Counted from the stretch's first letter, positions 35,371 through 44,642 are shown. The stretch is 64,000 nucleotides of DNA from Amycolatopsis nalaikhensis (GCF_030264295.1 NZ_CP127173.1:8873501-8937500), one strand, 5' to 3'. Notes: generated from the letters alone by a model not told the origin. Program-made: numbers and translations.

Positions 35371-35399
35371 ACGTGCAGCCGACCGGGCCGTCTGCACGT
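35371..35399. promoter_or_regulatory. Inverted repeat upstream of the DUF6292 gene
   Basis: ACGTGCAG (35371-35378) and CTGCACGT (35392-35399) are perfect arms 13 bases apart in a comparatively AT-rich intergenic region. It could be an operator for the minus-strand DUF6292 gene. No regulator is adjacent. Confidence 0.4.
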
Positions 35400-35514
35400 G
35401 CAGAAGTCCACTATGGACGATCATGAACACCAGGTCGGGCTCGTTGTCCCGCAATTCCCGGCGCCCACGCGGGGATCCGCGTGCCATTCACCGGAGAATT
35501 GCGGTTCCCGAAAT

Positions 35515-36447
35515 TCAGCCGAATGCGGGAATCGGCACGCGGGTGCGCTCCAGATCGGCGAAGAGGTCACCGAGGTCCTCGACGCGCTCCAGCACCTGCT
35601 CGGCGGTGAAGCGCAGGTGCGTGACGTGGCGGCAGGCGCGGACCTCGTCCCACGTCACCGGCGTCGACACGGTCGGCTCGTCGCGCCCGCGCAGCGAGTA
35701 CGGCGCCACCGTCGTCTTGAACGGGTTGTTCTGGCTCCAGTCGATGAAGACCTTGCCCGGGCGCAGGGTTTTCGTCATCCGCGCCACGACGAGGTCGGGC
35801 GTCTCCGCGGCGAGCCGTTCGGCCAGCGCCTTGGCGTACCGCGACGTCTCGTCGCCCTCGGTGGTCACCACGCCCGCGTAGAGCTGCATCCCCTTGGAGC
35901 CGCTGGTCTTCGCGATCGGGGTGAACCCGTCGGCGGTGAGGACGTCGTGCAGCCGCTCGGCGACGCGGCAGCAGTCGACGACCGTGGCACCCGGGCCCGG
36001 GTCGAGGTCGAACACGAGCCGGTCGGGCGTGCTCCGCTCGTCGCCGTCCTCGACGGTCCACTGGTGGACGTGCAGCTCGAGCGCGGCGAGGTTGGCCGCC
36101 CACACGAGCTCGGGCAGGTCGTTGATCAGCGGGTAGTCGACGATCTCGGACTCCTTGCCGCGACCGCCGCCGACGGCCAGGCGCGCGGTGCGGACCCAGT
36201 CCGGGGCGTGCCGGGAGACGTTCTTCTCGAAGAACGAGCCACCGGTGACGCCGTCAGGGAAGCGCACGAACGTCATGGCCCGGTCGCGGATGTGCGGCAG
36301 CAGCACGGGCGCGATCCGCGTGTAGTAGTCGAGCACCTCGCCCTTGGTGAACCCGTGCCGCGGGTACAGCACCTTTTCGAGGTTCGAAAGCGTCAGCTGC
36401 CGCTCGCCCACGCGCACCGTGATCCGGCTCCCCACCACGACGCCCAC
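35515..36447 (-). CDS. ligD: LigD-type DNA polymerase/primase domain protein (stand-alone)
   Basis: About 310 residues. It has the archaeo-eukaryotic primase fold of the LigD polymerase domain: LSNLEKVLYPRHGFTKGEVL, GGSFFEKNVSRHAPDWV, the metal-binding RLVFDLDPGPGATV, TSGSKGMQLYAG and VFIDWSQNNPFKTTVAPYSL. It fills gaps and adds nucleotides during nonhomologous end joining. GTG 36447 has a GGGGGAG ribosome site 9 bases away; GTG 36468 is an alternative start. Ligase and phosphoesterase are separate genes, so end joining here is split among proteins. No Ku gene is visible in the window. Confidence 0.9.
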   Translation of the reverse strand: MGVVVGSRITVRVGERQLTLSNLEKVLYPRHGFTKGEVLDYYTRIAPVLLPHIRDRAMTFVRFPDGVTGGSFFEKNVSRHAPDWVRTARLAVGGGRGKESEIVDYPLINDLPELVWAANLAALELHVHQWTVEDGDERSTPDRLVFDLDPGPGATVVDCCRVAERLHDVLTADGFTPIAKTSGSKGMQLYAGVVTTEGDETSRYAKALAERLAAETPDLVVARMTKTLRPGKVFIDWSQNNPFKTTVAPYSLRGRDEPTVSTPVTWDEVRACRHVTHLRFTAEQVLERVEDLGDLFADLERTRVPIPAFG

Positions 36448-36528
36448 GCTACCGCGCTCCCCCGCCACCGGCCGAGCCGGTCACCCATGGTTATGATGCA
36501 GTTGTATCACCAACGGGAGGGGACGCGA

Positions 36529-36750
36529 GTGAAGTACGACGTGCTGCAGATCGTGGGGGCGGTCCTGACGGTGGCGGGCGCGCAGGGCGCGATCCGGCTG
36601 CTGCTCGACCACGAGCACTTCGGCGTGCTCGGCTGGCTCGGCGCCGGGTTCGCCGACACGCTCGTCTGCTACCTGGTGGCGACGGCGGTGGGTGTCGTGC
36701 TCGCGGGCTGGGCGCACGACCGCGCGAAGGCGCTCGGGCGGCGGAAGTAG
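36529..36750 (+). CDS. Small two-helix membrane protein
   Basis: 73 residues from GTG 36529, with a GGGAGGGG ribosome site. Two hydrophobic segments (VLQIVGAVLTVAGAQGAIRL and VCYLVATAVGVVLAGWA) and a basic tail suggest an integral membrane hairpin. No family is recognised. It ends 2 bases before the convergent GAF-ANTAR gene. Confidence 0.55.
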   Translation: MKYDVLQIVGAVLTVAGAQGAIRLLLDHEHFGVLGWLGAGFADTLVCYLVATAVGVVLAGWAHDRAKALGRRK

Positions 36751-36751
36751 T

Positions 36752-37495
36752 TCAGGGGGTGACCTGCCCGGACACCACCCGGGCCACGAACCGCTCCGCG
36801 ACGTCCCGCAGCTTCGTGTTCTCCCGCTGCGACTGCTCGACCAGCAGGGCGAACGCGTCGTCGGCGTCGATCCGGCGGATCGCCATCAGCATGCCCTTGG
36901 CCTGGTCGATGACCGCGCGCGAGGTGAGCGCCGTCCGCAGGTGCTCGGTGGTGTCGCGGGCCCGCAGGTACCGGTGGTAGACGCGGAGGACGGCCTCCAC
37001 CGCGGCCGTGTACAGCTCGAGCAGCTGGGCTTCGAGCTCCGCGAAGCCGTCGTCCTGCCGTCCGTAGCAGTTGACCGCGCCGGCGAACCGTTCGTCCGCC
37101 ACCAGCGGCGCGGCGAGGAAGCTCCCGAAGCCCGCTTCCCGCGCCCCGCGGGCGAAGTCCGGCCAGCGCTCGATCGCGTCCGGCACCGAGGTGCGGACGA
37201 TCTTGCCGCTGCGGACCGCCTCGAGGCAGGGGCCGTCGCCGATCCGGTACTGGTCGCCGTCGAGCTCGCTCACCACCCCGCTCGTCGCCGTCGCGGTGTG
37301 CGGCTCGTCCCCGCGCACCAGGGTGACCGAGGCTTCGTCCACCCCGGGGACGGCGTGGCGCACCTGCAGGCAGACGTGCTGCAGCAGCACGCGGAAGTCG
37401 TCCTCCTCCCGCAGCACGGCGGTCAGTGCCTCGAGGGCACCGGTGACGTCGTCGAACACCGGCGACGCCGGCGCGATCCGCTCCGTCCGGTCCAT
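36752..37495 (-). CDS. GAF-ANTAR RNA-binding antiterminator/response regulator
   Basis: 247 residues from ATG 37495: a GAF sensor (about 15-165, GDGPCLEAVRSGKIVRTSVP, LAAPLVADERFAGAVNCYGR) followed by an ANTAR RNA-binding domain (about 185-240, AVIDQAKGMLMAIRRIDADD, AFALLVEQSQRENTKLRDVA). ANTAR proteins bind paired hairpins in mRNA and cause antitermination; GAF would sense a ligand or redox state. It diverges from another GAF protein 115 bases away, in a block of stress-signalling genes. Confidence 0.92.
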   Translation of the reverse strand: MDRTERIAPASPVFDDVTGALEALTAVLREEDDFRVLLQHVCLQVRHAVPGVDEASVTLVRGDEPHTATATSGVVSELDGDQYRIGDGPCLEAVRSGKIVRTSVPDAIERWPDFARGAREAGFGSFLAAPLVADERFAGAVNCYGRQDDGFAELEAQLLELYTAAVEAVLRVYHRYLRARDTTEHLRTALTSRAVIDQAKGMLMAIRRIDADDAFALLVEQSQRENTKLRDVAERFVARVVSGQVTP

Positions 37496-37609
37496 GTCCG
37501 CTCCTCCCGCTCGGCGCGAAGCGCCCGGGTACCCCGTTTCCCGCCCGGCCATGTGCGCGGGGTCCCCGGATCAGGTTTGTGCGGGGTCGCCGGATGGTAA
37601 TCAGCGCCC

Positions 37610-38341
37610 ATGTCGTCGGATGAGGCCGCGCCGGGCGGGTTGCCGCTGGACGGCGAGCTGGCCGTGGTCGCCGCGCGGATGTCGGGGTTGCTGCTGTCGC
37701 GCGAGACCGTGGATTCGGTGCTCGACCTGATCGTTTCCCTGGCGGGACTGACGATCCCGGCCGCGGCGGGGGTGGGGGTGACGTTGATCGACGACGAGGG
37801 CGGGCTCGCCACGACGAGCGCGTCGGGTCCGCTGGTCCACGACGCCGACACCCTGCAGTACGAGCTCGGCGAAGGGCCCTGCCTGGCCGCGCTGAAGGAG
37901 TGCGCGCCGCTGCGGATCGACGACGTGACCACCGACCGGCGCTGGCCGCGGTGGTGCGCCGCGGCCGCCGGCGCCGGGCTGCGCTCGGTGCTGACCACCC
38001 CGCTCGTCACCGAGGACGGCTGCCAGGGCGCGATCAAGGTCTACGCGACGGCGCCCGGCGCGTTCGGCCCCGCCGACGAGCACACCCTGACGACGTTCGC
38101 CGCCCGCACCGCGGTCCTGGTCGCCAATGCCCGCGCCCGTGAGCGCGCGGGCCGGTTCAGCGACCGGTTCAAGGAGACGCTCCGCGACCGCGACCTGGTC
38201 ACCGCGGCGAAGGGGTTCCTGATGGGGCGGGACGGCTTGGGCGAAGCCGCCGCGTTCGACCGGCTGCTGGAGCTGGCGCGCGACGGCGGCCGGACCCCCG
38301 CCGAAACCGCGGCGGACCTCTTGGCACCGCGGGGAAGGTGA
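37610..38341 (+). CDS. GAF protein with degenerate ANTAR domain
   Basis: 243 residues: a GAF domain (about 15-170, VTLIDDEGGLATTSASG, ELGEGPCLAALKECAPLRID) and a C-terminal region VTAAKGFLMGRDGLGEAAAF that keeps the AKGxLM core of ANTAR but has lost some of the usual residues, including the DQ before AKG. RNA binding may be weakened or altered. Its stop overlaps the start of the GAF-phosphatase gene (GTGA), so sensor and phosphatase are coupled. Confidence 0.85.
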   Translation: MSSDEAAPGGLPLDGELAVVAARMSGLLLSRETVDSVLDLIVSLAGLTIPAAAGVGVTLIDDEGGLATTSASGPLVHDADTLQYELGEGPCLAALKECAPLRIDDVTTDRRWPRWCAAAAGAGLRSVLTTPLVTEDGCQGAIKVYATAPGAFGPADEHTLTTFAARTAVLVANARARERAGRFSDRFKETLRDRDLVTAAKGFLMGRDGLGEAAAFDRLLELARDGGRTPAETAADLLAPRGR

Positions 38342-39742
38342 AGCCGCCGATGCGCTTTCTGCCCGCGGAGGAGCAGCAACGGCTGCTCGCCGCCTGCTTC
38401 GCCCGCAGCGGCCTGAGCCCGGAACAGCTGTGGATGCGGTACTTCGCGCTGGGTGGCAGCCTGAGCCTGCTGGAAGCTCGACGCCTACCTGAACGGGCTG
38501 ACCACGCTGCCCCGCGTCGACCGGGACATGCTCGCCCACGCCGTCAACGAGCGGCTCGACGAGCTGGCCGGGCCGCCGCGCGCGCCCTACAGCCATTCGG
38601 TGCCCGACGGGCGGCCGTTGCACGGCCCGCTGAAGGCCCTCGTCGACCTCCTGGAAGGCGCGCACCGAGCCCCGCCGGAACGGCTGCCCGCCATCGTCAC
38701 CAGGGCCGCCCGCGCGCTCGACCTCCGGATCGGCGTCTACCTCGCCGACTACGACCAGCGCACGCTCGTGCCGCTGCGGCCGGGCGCCGCGGAGCTCGAC
38801 ATCGACAGCACGGTCGCCGGCGACGTGTTCCGCAGCGCGGGCACGACGGTCACGCGCGACGGGACCGACCCCACCCTGTGGACCGTGCTCCTCGACGGCG
38901 TCGAGCGGCTCGGCGTGCTGGAGATCGTCCCGACCGGGGGCACCGACCCCGACGACCCGGCGCTGCGCGAACAGAGCCACTGGCTGGCCACGCTGCTCGG
39001 GCACCTCGTCACCGTCACCACCCAGTACGGCGACGGCCTCGACGCCCGGCGGCGGCGACGGCACCGGGCCTCCCCCGCCGAGCTGCTGTGGCACAGCCTG
39101 CCCCCGCTCACCGGTGCGACCGAAAGCGTCGTCGTCGGCGCGAGCGTGCAGCCGGCCTACGACCTGTGCGGCACCGTGTTCGACTACGCGCTTTCGGAGG
39201 ACCGGGCGCAGCTGGCGATGTTCGACGCGGGCCCGCGCGCGGACGGCGCGAGCGTCGCCGTCGTGAACGCCCTCGCCGCCTACCGCGCGGCCCGTCGCGA
39301 CGGGGCCTCGCTGCCTGGGCAGTACGCCGCGGTGGGCGCCGAGCTCGCGGGCAGGGCCCCGGACCTCACCGGTGTGATCGCGGAGCTGGACCTGCGCACC
39401 GGCTGGCTGCACTGGCTCGCCACCGGGCCCACCGCGCCCGTGGTCGTCCGCCGCGGGCACGCCCTCCCCCGTGCCGAGCCCGCCGCCGCGCGGTTCACCG
39501 CGGACGACCCGGCGCCCGAGGTCACCGAGACCCGGCTCGAACCCGGCGACGTCCTCGCCGTGTACTCGCGGGGCGTGGCCGAGGAACTCGGGCACGCGCG
39601 CGCCGCGGAGCTCCTGGAGCACGGCGCCGACGCCCTGCCGCCGGAGACGGCACGCCGGATCACCCGCGCGGTCCTCGCGCACGGTGCCGACGGCCTCCGG
39701 TACGACGCCGGGGTCCTGATCGCCCGGTGGGTGCCCAGCTGA
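38338..39742 (+). pseudogene. GAF-PP2C (RsbU/SpoIIE-like) phosphatase, frameshifted and possibly inactive
   Basis: The frame opens at GTG 38338 (RFLPAEEQQRLLAACFARSG) and shifts near 38473, where TGGAAGCTCGAC reads as if one base had been added to TGGAGCTCGAC. Removing it joins LSLLELDAYLNGL to the rest (467 residues). The C-terminal domain (about 250-467) is a PP2C/SpoIIE-type phosphatase. Its first metal motif, usually GGDxFDYA, reads CGTVFDYA, so one metal-binding Asp is replaced by Thr. Such proteins dephosphorylate STAS anti-sigma antagonists, and a STAS gene follows convergently. It may be a real regulator that has lost catalysis. Confidence 0.75.
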
Positions 39743-39745
39743 ACG

Positions 39746-40141
39746 TCAGCAGGCGGTGTCGTGCACCCCGGCCGCCAGGAGCTCGCGCAGCGCGTCGGAC
39801 AGCGACGCGAACATCGGGACCACGGCCGCCAGCCCGGTGATCCGGAACAGCCGCGCGAGGGTGCGGCTGTGCGCCACCACCCCGAACCGCCGCCCTTCGC
39901 TCCCGGCCCGCTCGGCGGCCGCCGCCAGCACGCGGGCGCCGGCCAGGCCGACGAACGCCACCCGGGTCAGGTCGACGATCGTCGTGCCGGGTGGGGCGGT
40001 CCCCAGCTCGCGCTTCAGGATCGGCAAGGTCAGCGCGTCGATCTCGCCGGCGAAGGTCAGCACGTGGAGACCGGGGCGGTACACCGTCCGGCGCGCCGTG
40101 AGCGGCGCGGACCGGCTCGGGACCGGTGGAGTCGGGGACAC
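39746..40141 (-). CDS. STAS-domain anti-sigma factor antagonist
   Basis: 131 residues from GTG 40141. The STAS core is clear: LHVLTFAGEIDALTLPILKR, TTIVDLTRVAFVGLAGARVL (the site corresponding to the phosphorylated Ser reads VGLAG, with no Ser or Thr in the usual position), and RLFRITGLAAVVPMFASLSD. Such proteins bind and neutralise an anti-sigma kinase when unphosphorylated; without the Ser this one may be constitutively active. Upstream lies a GTTT-N15-GGGTAT promoter of the sigma-F/B class. It is convergent with the GAF-PP2C gene. Confidence 0.85.
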   Translation of the reverse strand: MSPTPPVPSRSAPLTARRTVYRPGLHVLTFAGEIDALTLPILKRELGTAPPGTTIVDLTRVAFVGLAGARVLAAAAERAGSEGRRFGVVAHSRTLARLFRITGLAAVVPMFASLSDALRELLAAGVHDTAC

Positions 40142-40209
40142 GGGTTCTTCAAGCCTTCCGCGCCGGCGCGGGCCGGCGTCGCTGCGACGTGATCGAGGAC
40201 GGGGTCTTG

Positions 40210-40234
40210 ATACCCAATCGTCCGATCGGGAAAC
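40210..40234 (-). promoter_or_regulatory. Sigma-F/B-type stress promoter of the STAS gene
   Basis: On the minus strand GTTT (40234-40231) and GGGTAT (40215-40210) are separated by exactly 15 bases. That fits the GTTT-N15-17-GGGTA consensus of actinobacterial sigma-F/B. The STAS start codon lies 69 bases further on. Confidence 0.7.
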
Positions 40235-40242
40235 GCCCCTTT

Positions 40243-41038
40243 TCAGGGGGACAGCGACGTGAAGGCCGACCAGAGCCGCTCCGCCGCGTCGTGGGCCGCG
40301 GGGCCGGGCCGGATCTCCCGGCTGCCCTCCACCCAGGGCAGCGGACGGCCGCCGAGGTGCTCGACCAGGGCCACGGCCAGCTCGCGGACCTTGACGTTGA
40401 ACTCCTGGCTGGCGCGGCGCAGGGTCTGCCAGGCTTCGTCCGGGGAGCACCGCCGGACGGCCATGATCGCGCCTTTCGCCTGTTCGATCGCGGCGCGGGA
40501 AGCCAGCAGGTCCAGGGTCTGGTCGGGGTCGCCCGCGATCGCGGCCTCGGCGACGACCAGGGTCACCTCGGTGAGCTTCGCGAAGCGGCGCAGCACCGCC
40601 AGTGTTTCGGTGCCGGGCGGCCGGTCGAGGGTGGCCGAAAGCACGACGGCGCCGGTGTCGTCCCACGGCCCGGACAGCGCGACGGCCCCGCGCACCCCGG
40701 CGTACCGCTCGGCGGCCTCCGGAGCGGCCGCGAACACCCCGTCGCGGGTGAGCCCGGGCCAGCGCGGGTCTCCGAACAGGTCGTCCGTCGTCACCGCTTC
40801 GCCGGTGGCCGCCGCGATCGCGACCGGGCCGCCGTGGGCGAGCTGGGCGGGCGCGAGCACCTCGGCGGCGCCCACCGCGGCCAGCACCCGCGCCGGCCGG
40901 TCGCACCGGCCGACGGTCAATGCCGCGCCGAGGCACCCCGGCAGCTCGCCGGTCACCCGTTCCAGCAGGGGCACACAGCAGCTCGGTCAGCGGTCTCCAC
41001 CGGTCCGCGGCGTTCATCAACGACTCGGTCACCCGCAT
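40243..41038 (-). CDS. GAF-ANTAR regulator, apparent frameshift near the N-terminus
   Basis: The first 21 residues (MRVTESLMNAADRWRPLTELL from ATG 41038) and the rest (PLLERVTGELPGCLGAALTV onward) lie in different frames. One extra base at about 40972-40978 (CACACAGCAGCTC) accounts for it; with it removed the protein has 264 residues. A GAF-like sensor is followed by an ANTAR domain (about 180-240, AAIEQAKGAIMAVRRCSPDE, AWQTLRRASQEFNVKVRELA) whose AKG and paired aromatic/Ala features are intact. An alternative start at GTG 40974 would skip the shift and keep most of the GAF domain. Confidence 0.78.
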
Positions 41039-41148
41039 TCTCCCGTTCGTCGGCCCTCCTTGATTACCCGAATCCGGCCAGATCCACATCCGACGTCGCC
41101 GCGACCCGAACGGCCGATCAGCGGACCCGAGGAGGCGCGGTACCGGTG

Positions 41149-42087
41149 ATGCCCAGTGAAGTCGTCGTCGTCGGGCAGATCGCCCGCGACCTGGTGATCG
41201 AGGTTCCGGACGCGCCCGCCCCCGACTCGTCGGCGGCGGTGCGGCACCGGCGGGAGCTGCTCGGCGGGAAGGGCGCCAACCAGGCGGTGGCGCTGAGCCA
41301 GCTCGGCACGTCCGTGTCGCTGGTCGGGGTGGTCGGCCAGGACCGCACCGGCGACGCCCTGCGCGCCCAGGCCAGGGCCGACCGGATCGGGACGTCGCAC
41401 GTGGTGCGCCGCCCCGGCACCGAGACCGCGCTGATCGTCGACGTGGTCGACGACGACGGCCGCCGCCGCTACCTCGAGCACATCCCGGACGGGACGCTCG
41501 TCACCGAGACCGACGTCATCGCCGCGTCCGGCCCGATCCGCGCCGCGGGCTCGCTGATCGTCCAGCTGCAGCAGCCGACCCCGGCCGCGCTGCTGGCGGC
41601 GCGGCTCGCGCACACGGCGGGCACCCGCGTCGTGCTGGACGGCGCGCCCCAGGACGAGTCCCTGACCGGGGACCTGCTGGTCCTGGCCGACGTGGTGCGC
41701 GCCGACGGCCACGAAGCCGAGCTGCTCACCGGGGAGAGCGTCGACGAGGTCGGCGCGGCGGCGCGGGCGGCCGCGGACCTCCGGCGGCGCGGGCCGTCGG
41801 TGGTCGTGCTCGAGGTGTCCGGGCAGGGCAACCTCTTCGCCGGCCCGGAAGGCACCTGGTTCGTGCCGCACGTGGAGACCGAGGTCGTCGACCCGACGGG
41901 CGCCGGGGACGCGCTGGTCGCGACGCTGACGGCGGCGCTCACCCGCCGTCGCCCGCTGGAGACGGCGGCGTGCCTGGCGGTGGCGGCCGCGGCGGCGACG
42001 ACCGAGCACGCGGGCGGCCGCCCCTGCCTGTCCCGCCCGGACCTCGAGCGCCTCCAGCCGCGACAGCCGGAAACGGTGGACGCCTAG
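41149..42087 (+). CDS. PfkB-family carbohydrate kinase (ribokinase-like)
   Basis: 312 residues. It has the first PfkB signature LLGGKGANQAVALSQLG (about 39-55) and the second, VVDPTGAGDALVATL, with the catalytic Asp near residue 250. It phosphorylates a sugar or nucleoside with ATP in the cytosol; ribose is the closest guess. A GTG lies in frame just before the ATG, and GAGGAGGC upstream fits either. The stop overlaps the convergent LigD gene by 4 bases. Confidence 0.88.
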   Translation: MPSEVVVVGQIARDLVIEVPDAPAPDSSAAVRHRRELLGGKGANQAVALSQLGTSVSLVGVVGQDRTGDALRAQARADRIGTSHVVRRPGTETALIVDVVDDDGRRRYLEHIPDGTLVTETDVIAASGPIRAAGSLIVQLQQPTPAALLAARLAHTAGTRVVLDGAPQDESLTGDLLVLADVVRADGHEAELLTGESVDEVGAAARAAADLRRRGPSVVVLEVSGQGNLFAGPEGTWFVPHVETEVVDPTGAGDALVATLTAALTRRRPLETAACLAVAAAAATTEHAGGRPCLSRPDLERLQPRQPETVDA

Positions 42088-43663
42088 AGTCCCGGCAGCC
42101 GTTGTGCCAGGCCGAGCAGCGCCGCGAAGGGGTCGCCGCGCTCGGCGAGGCGCGGTGGGACGTCGCGGACGGTCCAGCGGTCCGGCGTGAGGTCCGGGTC
42201 GTCGAGTTCGTCCCAGTCCAGCGGGACGGAGACCGGCGCGCCCGGCTTCGGCCGCACGCTGTAGGGCGCGACGAGCGTCTTGTTCTGGACGTTCTGCGTG
42301 TAGTCGAGCCGCGCGCGGCCCCGGCGTTTGTCCTTCGTCCACGCCCAGCTGACCAGGTCGGGCAGCACGCGGCCGATCGTCTTCGACACGGTTTCCGCCC
42401 ACGCGCGGGTCTGCTCGTAGGTGCAGTGCGGCGCGATCGGCACCCAGACCTGGATCCCGCGCTGCCCGGTCACCTTCGGCCGCCCGGTCAGGCCGAAGTG
42501 CTCCAGTGCCGTGCGGTGCAGCCGCGCCAGCTCCAGTACCTCGGCGAAGGTCGTCTCGGGGCCGGGGTCGATGTCGAACAGCACCCAGGTCGGGTGGTCG
42601 ACGTCGGCGGCGCGGGAGGTCCAGGCGTGCAGCTCGAGGGCGCCGTAGTTCGCCAGCCAGGCGAGCGTCGCGACCCTGTCGGCGACGACGTAACGGCGGC
42701 TCTCGCCCTCCTCGGCGCGGTCGTTCTCCCACGTCGTCAGCCATTCGGGCGCGTGCCGGGGAACTTCCTTCTGCCAGAAGCCCGGCTCGGTGACGCCCTG
42801 CGGGAAGCGCTGGGTGTTGAGCGGCCGCCCGGCCAGGTACGGCAACATCACCGGCCCGACGGTGGCGTAGTACCGGATGACGTCCCGCTTGGTGACGGGC
42901 TCGCCGCCGTCGCGCGCGGGGAAGAGCACCTTGTCCAGGTTGGTCAGGGCGAGCTCCGCCCCGCGACCGACCACTTCCCCTTGGCGCCCAAGGCATCGAG
43001 GGCGGCGAGCTCGTCCTCGGAGACGGGCTCCCACCCGACGGGCTCCTCGGCCTCGGCGGCCGGGCGGTCACCGTGCCACAGAGCGGTGGGCGAGGCGGCG
43101 ACCTCGTCGTTGGTGCGGCCGCTCTTCACCGAGCGGGGGTGGTCTTCGGCGTCCCAGCCGGTGTGGGCGTGCTCGTCCTGCTTGTGCAGGAGGAACCACT
43201 GTTCCTTGTCCGAGCTCCCGCGCCCGGTGCGGACGAGCACGAACCGCCCGGCGAGCTTCTCGCCGTCGAGGTCGAAGTGCAGGGTCCCGTCTTCGAGCGC
43301 GGCGGCCGGATCGGCGTCGACGGGCCGCCACACACCGCGATCCCAGACGATGACGTCCCCACCGCCGTATTCCCCGCTCGGGATGACGCCTTCGAAGTCG
43401 GCGTACTCGATGGGGTGATCTTCGACGTGCACGGCCAGCCGCCGCGCCTTCGGGTCCAGGGTCGGTCCTTTGGGGACGGCCCAGCTGACGAGGACACCGT
43501 CGAGCTCCAGCCGGAAATCGTAGTGCAGCCGCCGCGCCCGGTGCCGCTGCACGACGAAGCGGTGCCCCGCGGGCCCGGCGGCTCCACCGGCGGGCTCCGC
43601 GGTGCGGGCGAAGTCACGCATCTCCTGGTAGCGCCGCAGCTTGCGGCCCGGGGCATCGGCCAT
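42084..43663 (-). pseudogene. ligD: LigD phosphoesterase-polymerase fusion, frameshifted between domains
   Basis: From ATG 43663 a 3'-phosphoesterase domain (residues about 15-190, RFVVQRHRARRLHYDFRLEL, GVLVSWAVPKGPTLDP, VHVEDHPIEYADFEG, VIPSGEYGGGDVIVWD) is followed, in another frame, by the LigD polymerase domain (TNLDKVLFPARDGGEPVTKR, WVLFDIDPGPETTF, RLDYTQNVQNKTLVAPYSV). Near 42956 one base seems missing next to GAGCTC; restoring it reads KWSVAGRELALTNLDKVLF and gives 526 residues. Unrepaired, the phosphoesterase stops at 42944. Together with the ligase at 33789 and the stand-alone polymerase at 35515 it would supply all LigD activities. Confidence 0.8.
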
Positions 43664-43672
43664 GACCCGGGA

Positions 43673-43699
43673 GTACCCACTCCGGGAGGTTCGATCAAC
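43673..43699 (-). promoter_or_regulatory. Possible sigma-F/B-type promoter of the PE-Pol gene
   Basis: On the minus strand GTTG (43699-43696) and GGGTAC (43678-43673) are 17 bases apart, close to the GTTT-N15-17-GGGTA stress consensus. The -10-like box lies 9 bases from the ATG at 43663, so transcription would start almost at the codon. One -35 mismatch makes this tentative. Confidence 0.35.
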
Positions 43700-43849
43700 C
43701 CGGCGTGCGATCTTTGGCCGCCGCCGCGGTTCCGGACCGAGGGCGGTCGCGCACAGCGCGGTCGGGTCGGCGGTTGGTCCGCTGCTCGCCACCGCCGGGT
43801 GCGGTCACATCCGCGACCGCCGCCGGTCAGCCTCGGCGCCCCGCCGCCT

Positions 43850-44088
43850 GCTCAGCGGCCCAGAGCGCCGCGCATCAAGGCCCGCGCCCGGTCCGTGATC
43901 GCCACACCGGCCGCATCCACAACCGCCACCGCTCGCCGCGCCCGCCAGCCCGGTCAACCGCCCCAGCGCACTCGCGCCCGCGGTCGCCCGATCCAGCGCT
44001 CAGCGCACGGGGCCAGCCCCGCGCCCCGCCCCTCGCTCAGCGGCCCAGCGCGCCGCGGATCAGATCCCGCGCCCGGTCCATGATCGCC
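43850..44088 (-). repeat. Decayed duplicate of the hemerythrin gene 3' end
   Basis: Bases 44035-44088, the end of the hemerythrin gene with its stop, recur at 43850-43903 without gaps, with 6 mismatches in 54. The stretch between them shows weaker similar patches (for example CAGCGCTCAGCGCACGG). The intergenic region 43664-44036 holds no supported gene. Confidence 0.6.
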
Positions 44089-44591
44089 GCCGGGGGACCC
44101 AGCAAAAGGTTCGCCGTCGCGGTCTCCACTCCCGGGTGCGGGCGGGTCGGGGCCGCCGCCTCCGCCACCCGGACCGTCGCCGCCATCGCGTGCAGGCGCT
44201 CCGGGGGCCGGTGGGCTCGCAGCAGCGGGAACTCCTCGCGCTCCTCGTGCTCCGCGTGTGCCAGCACGTCGTCGCGCAGCTGGACCAGCAGCGTGTCGAA
44301 CCCGTCCGCCTCCGGGCCCATCTTCTGCAGCGTCGTCAGCAGCTCCTTGGCCCGGTGCTCCTCCCCCAGCCGCGCCTCGACCACCGGCTTCGCCGCCGCT
44401 TCCAGGTCGCGGATCTCCGGGTGCACCACCAGCTCCTCCGCCGTCTCGTGCACCGCCAGCAGCCGCACCAGTCCGTGGAACAGCTCGCGCCGTTCGTCGC
44501 CCGTCGCGGTCTCCAGCTCGGCGAACAGCTCTCGGATCTCCCGGTGCTGCCGCTCCAGCAGCTCGATCACGTCTTCGTCGTGCTCCGGCAT
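44037..44591 (-). CDS. Hemerythrin-domain protein
   Basis: 184 residues with the four-helix iron-binding pattern HxxxE spread over the chain: QHREIRELFAELE, VHETAEELVVHPEI, EEHRAKELL, and AHAEHEEREEFPLL. Such cytosolic proteins bind a non-heme di-iron centre and may store or sense oxygen, NO or oxidants. The GTTT/GGGTA class of stress promoter occurs nearby for other genes but was not seen here. The C-terminal region after residue 140 is a helical tail of unknown role. Confidence 0.88.
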   Translation of the reverse strand: MPEHDEDVIELLERQHREIRELFAELETATGDERRELFHGLVRLLAVHETAEELVVHPEIRDLEAAAKPVVEARLGEEHRAKELLTTLQKMGPEADGFDTLLVQLRDDVLAHAEHEEREEFPLLRAHRPPERLHAMAATVRVAEAAAPTRPHPGVETATANLLLGPPAAIMDRARDLIRGALGR

Positions 44592-44642
44592 GGGGGCCTC
44601 CTCGCGTCGATGTCGCCGGAGGCTTTCCCCGCCGCGGGCCGC

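Noticed and set aside
41029..43071. 680-codon minus frame over the PfkB and LigD region
   Set aside because: The PfkB motifs are intact on the plus strand and the LigD motifs in another minus frame. This frame's protein has none.
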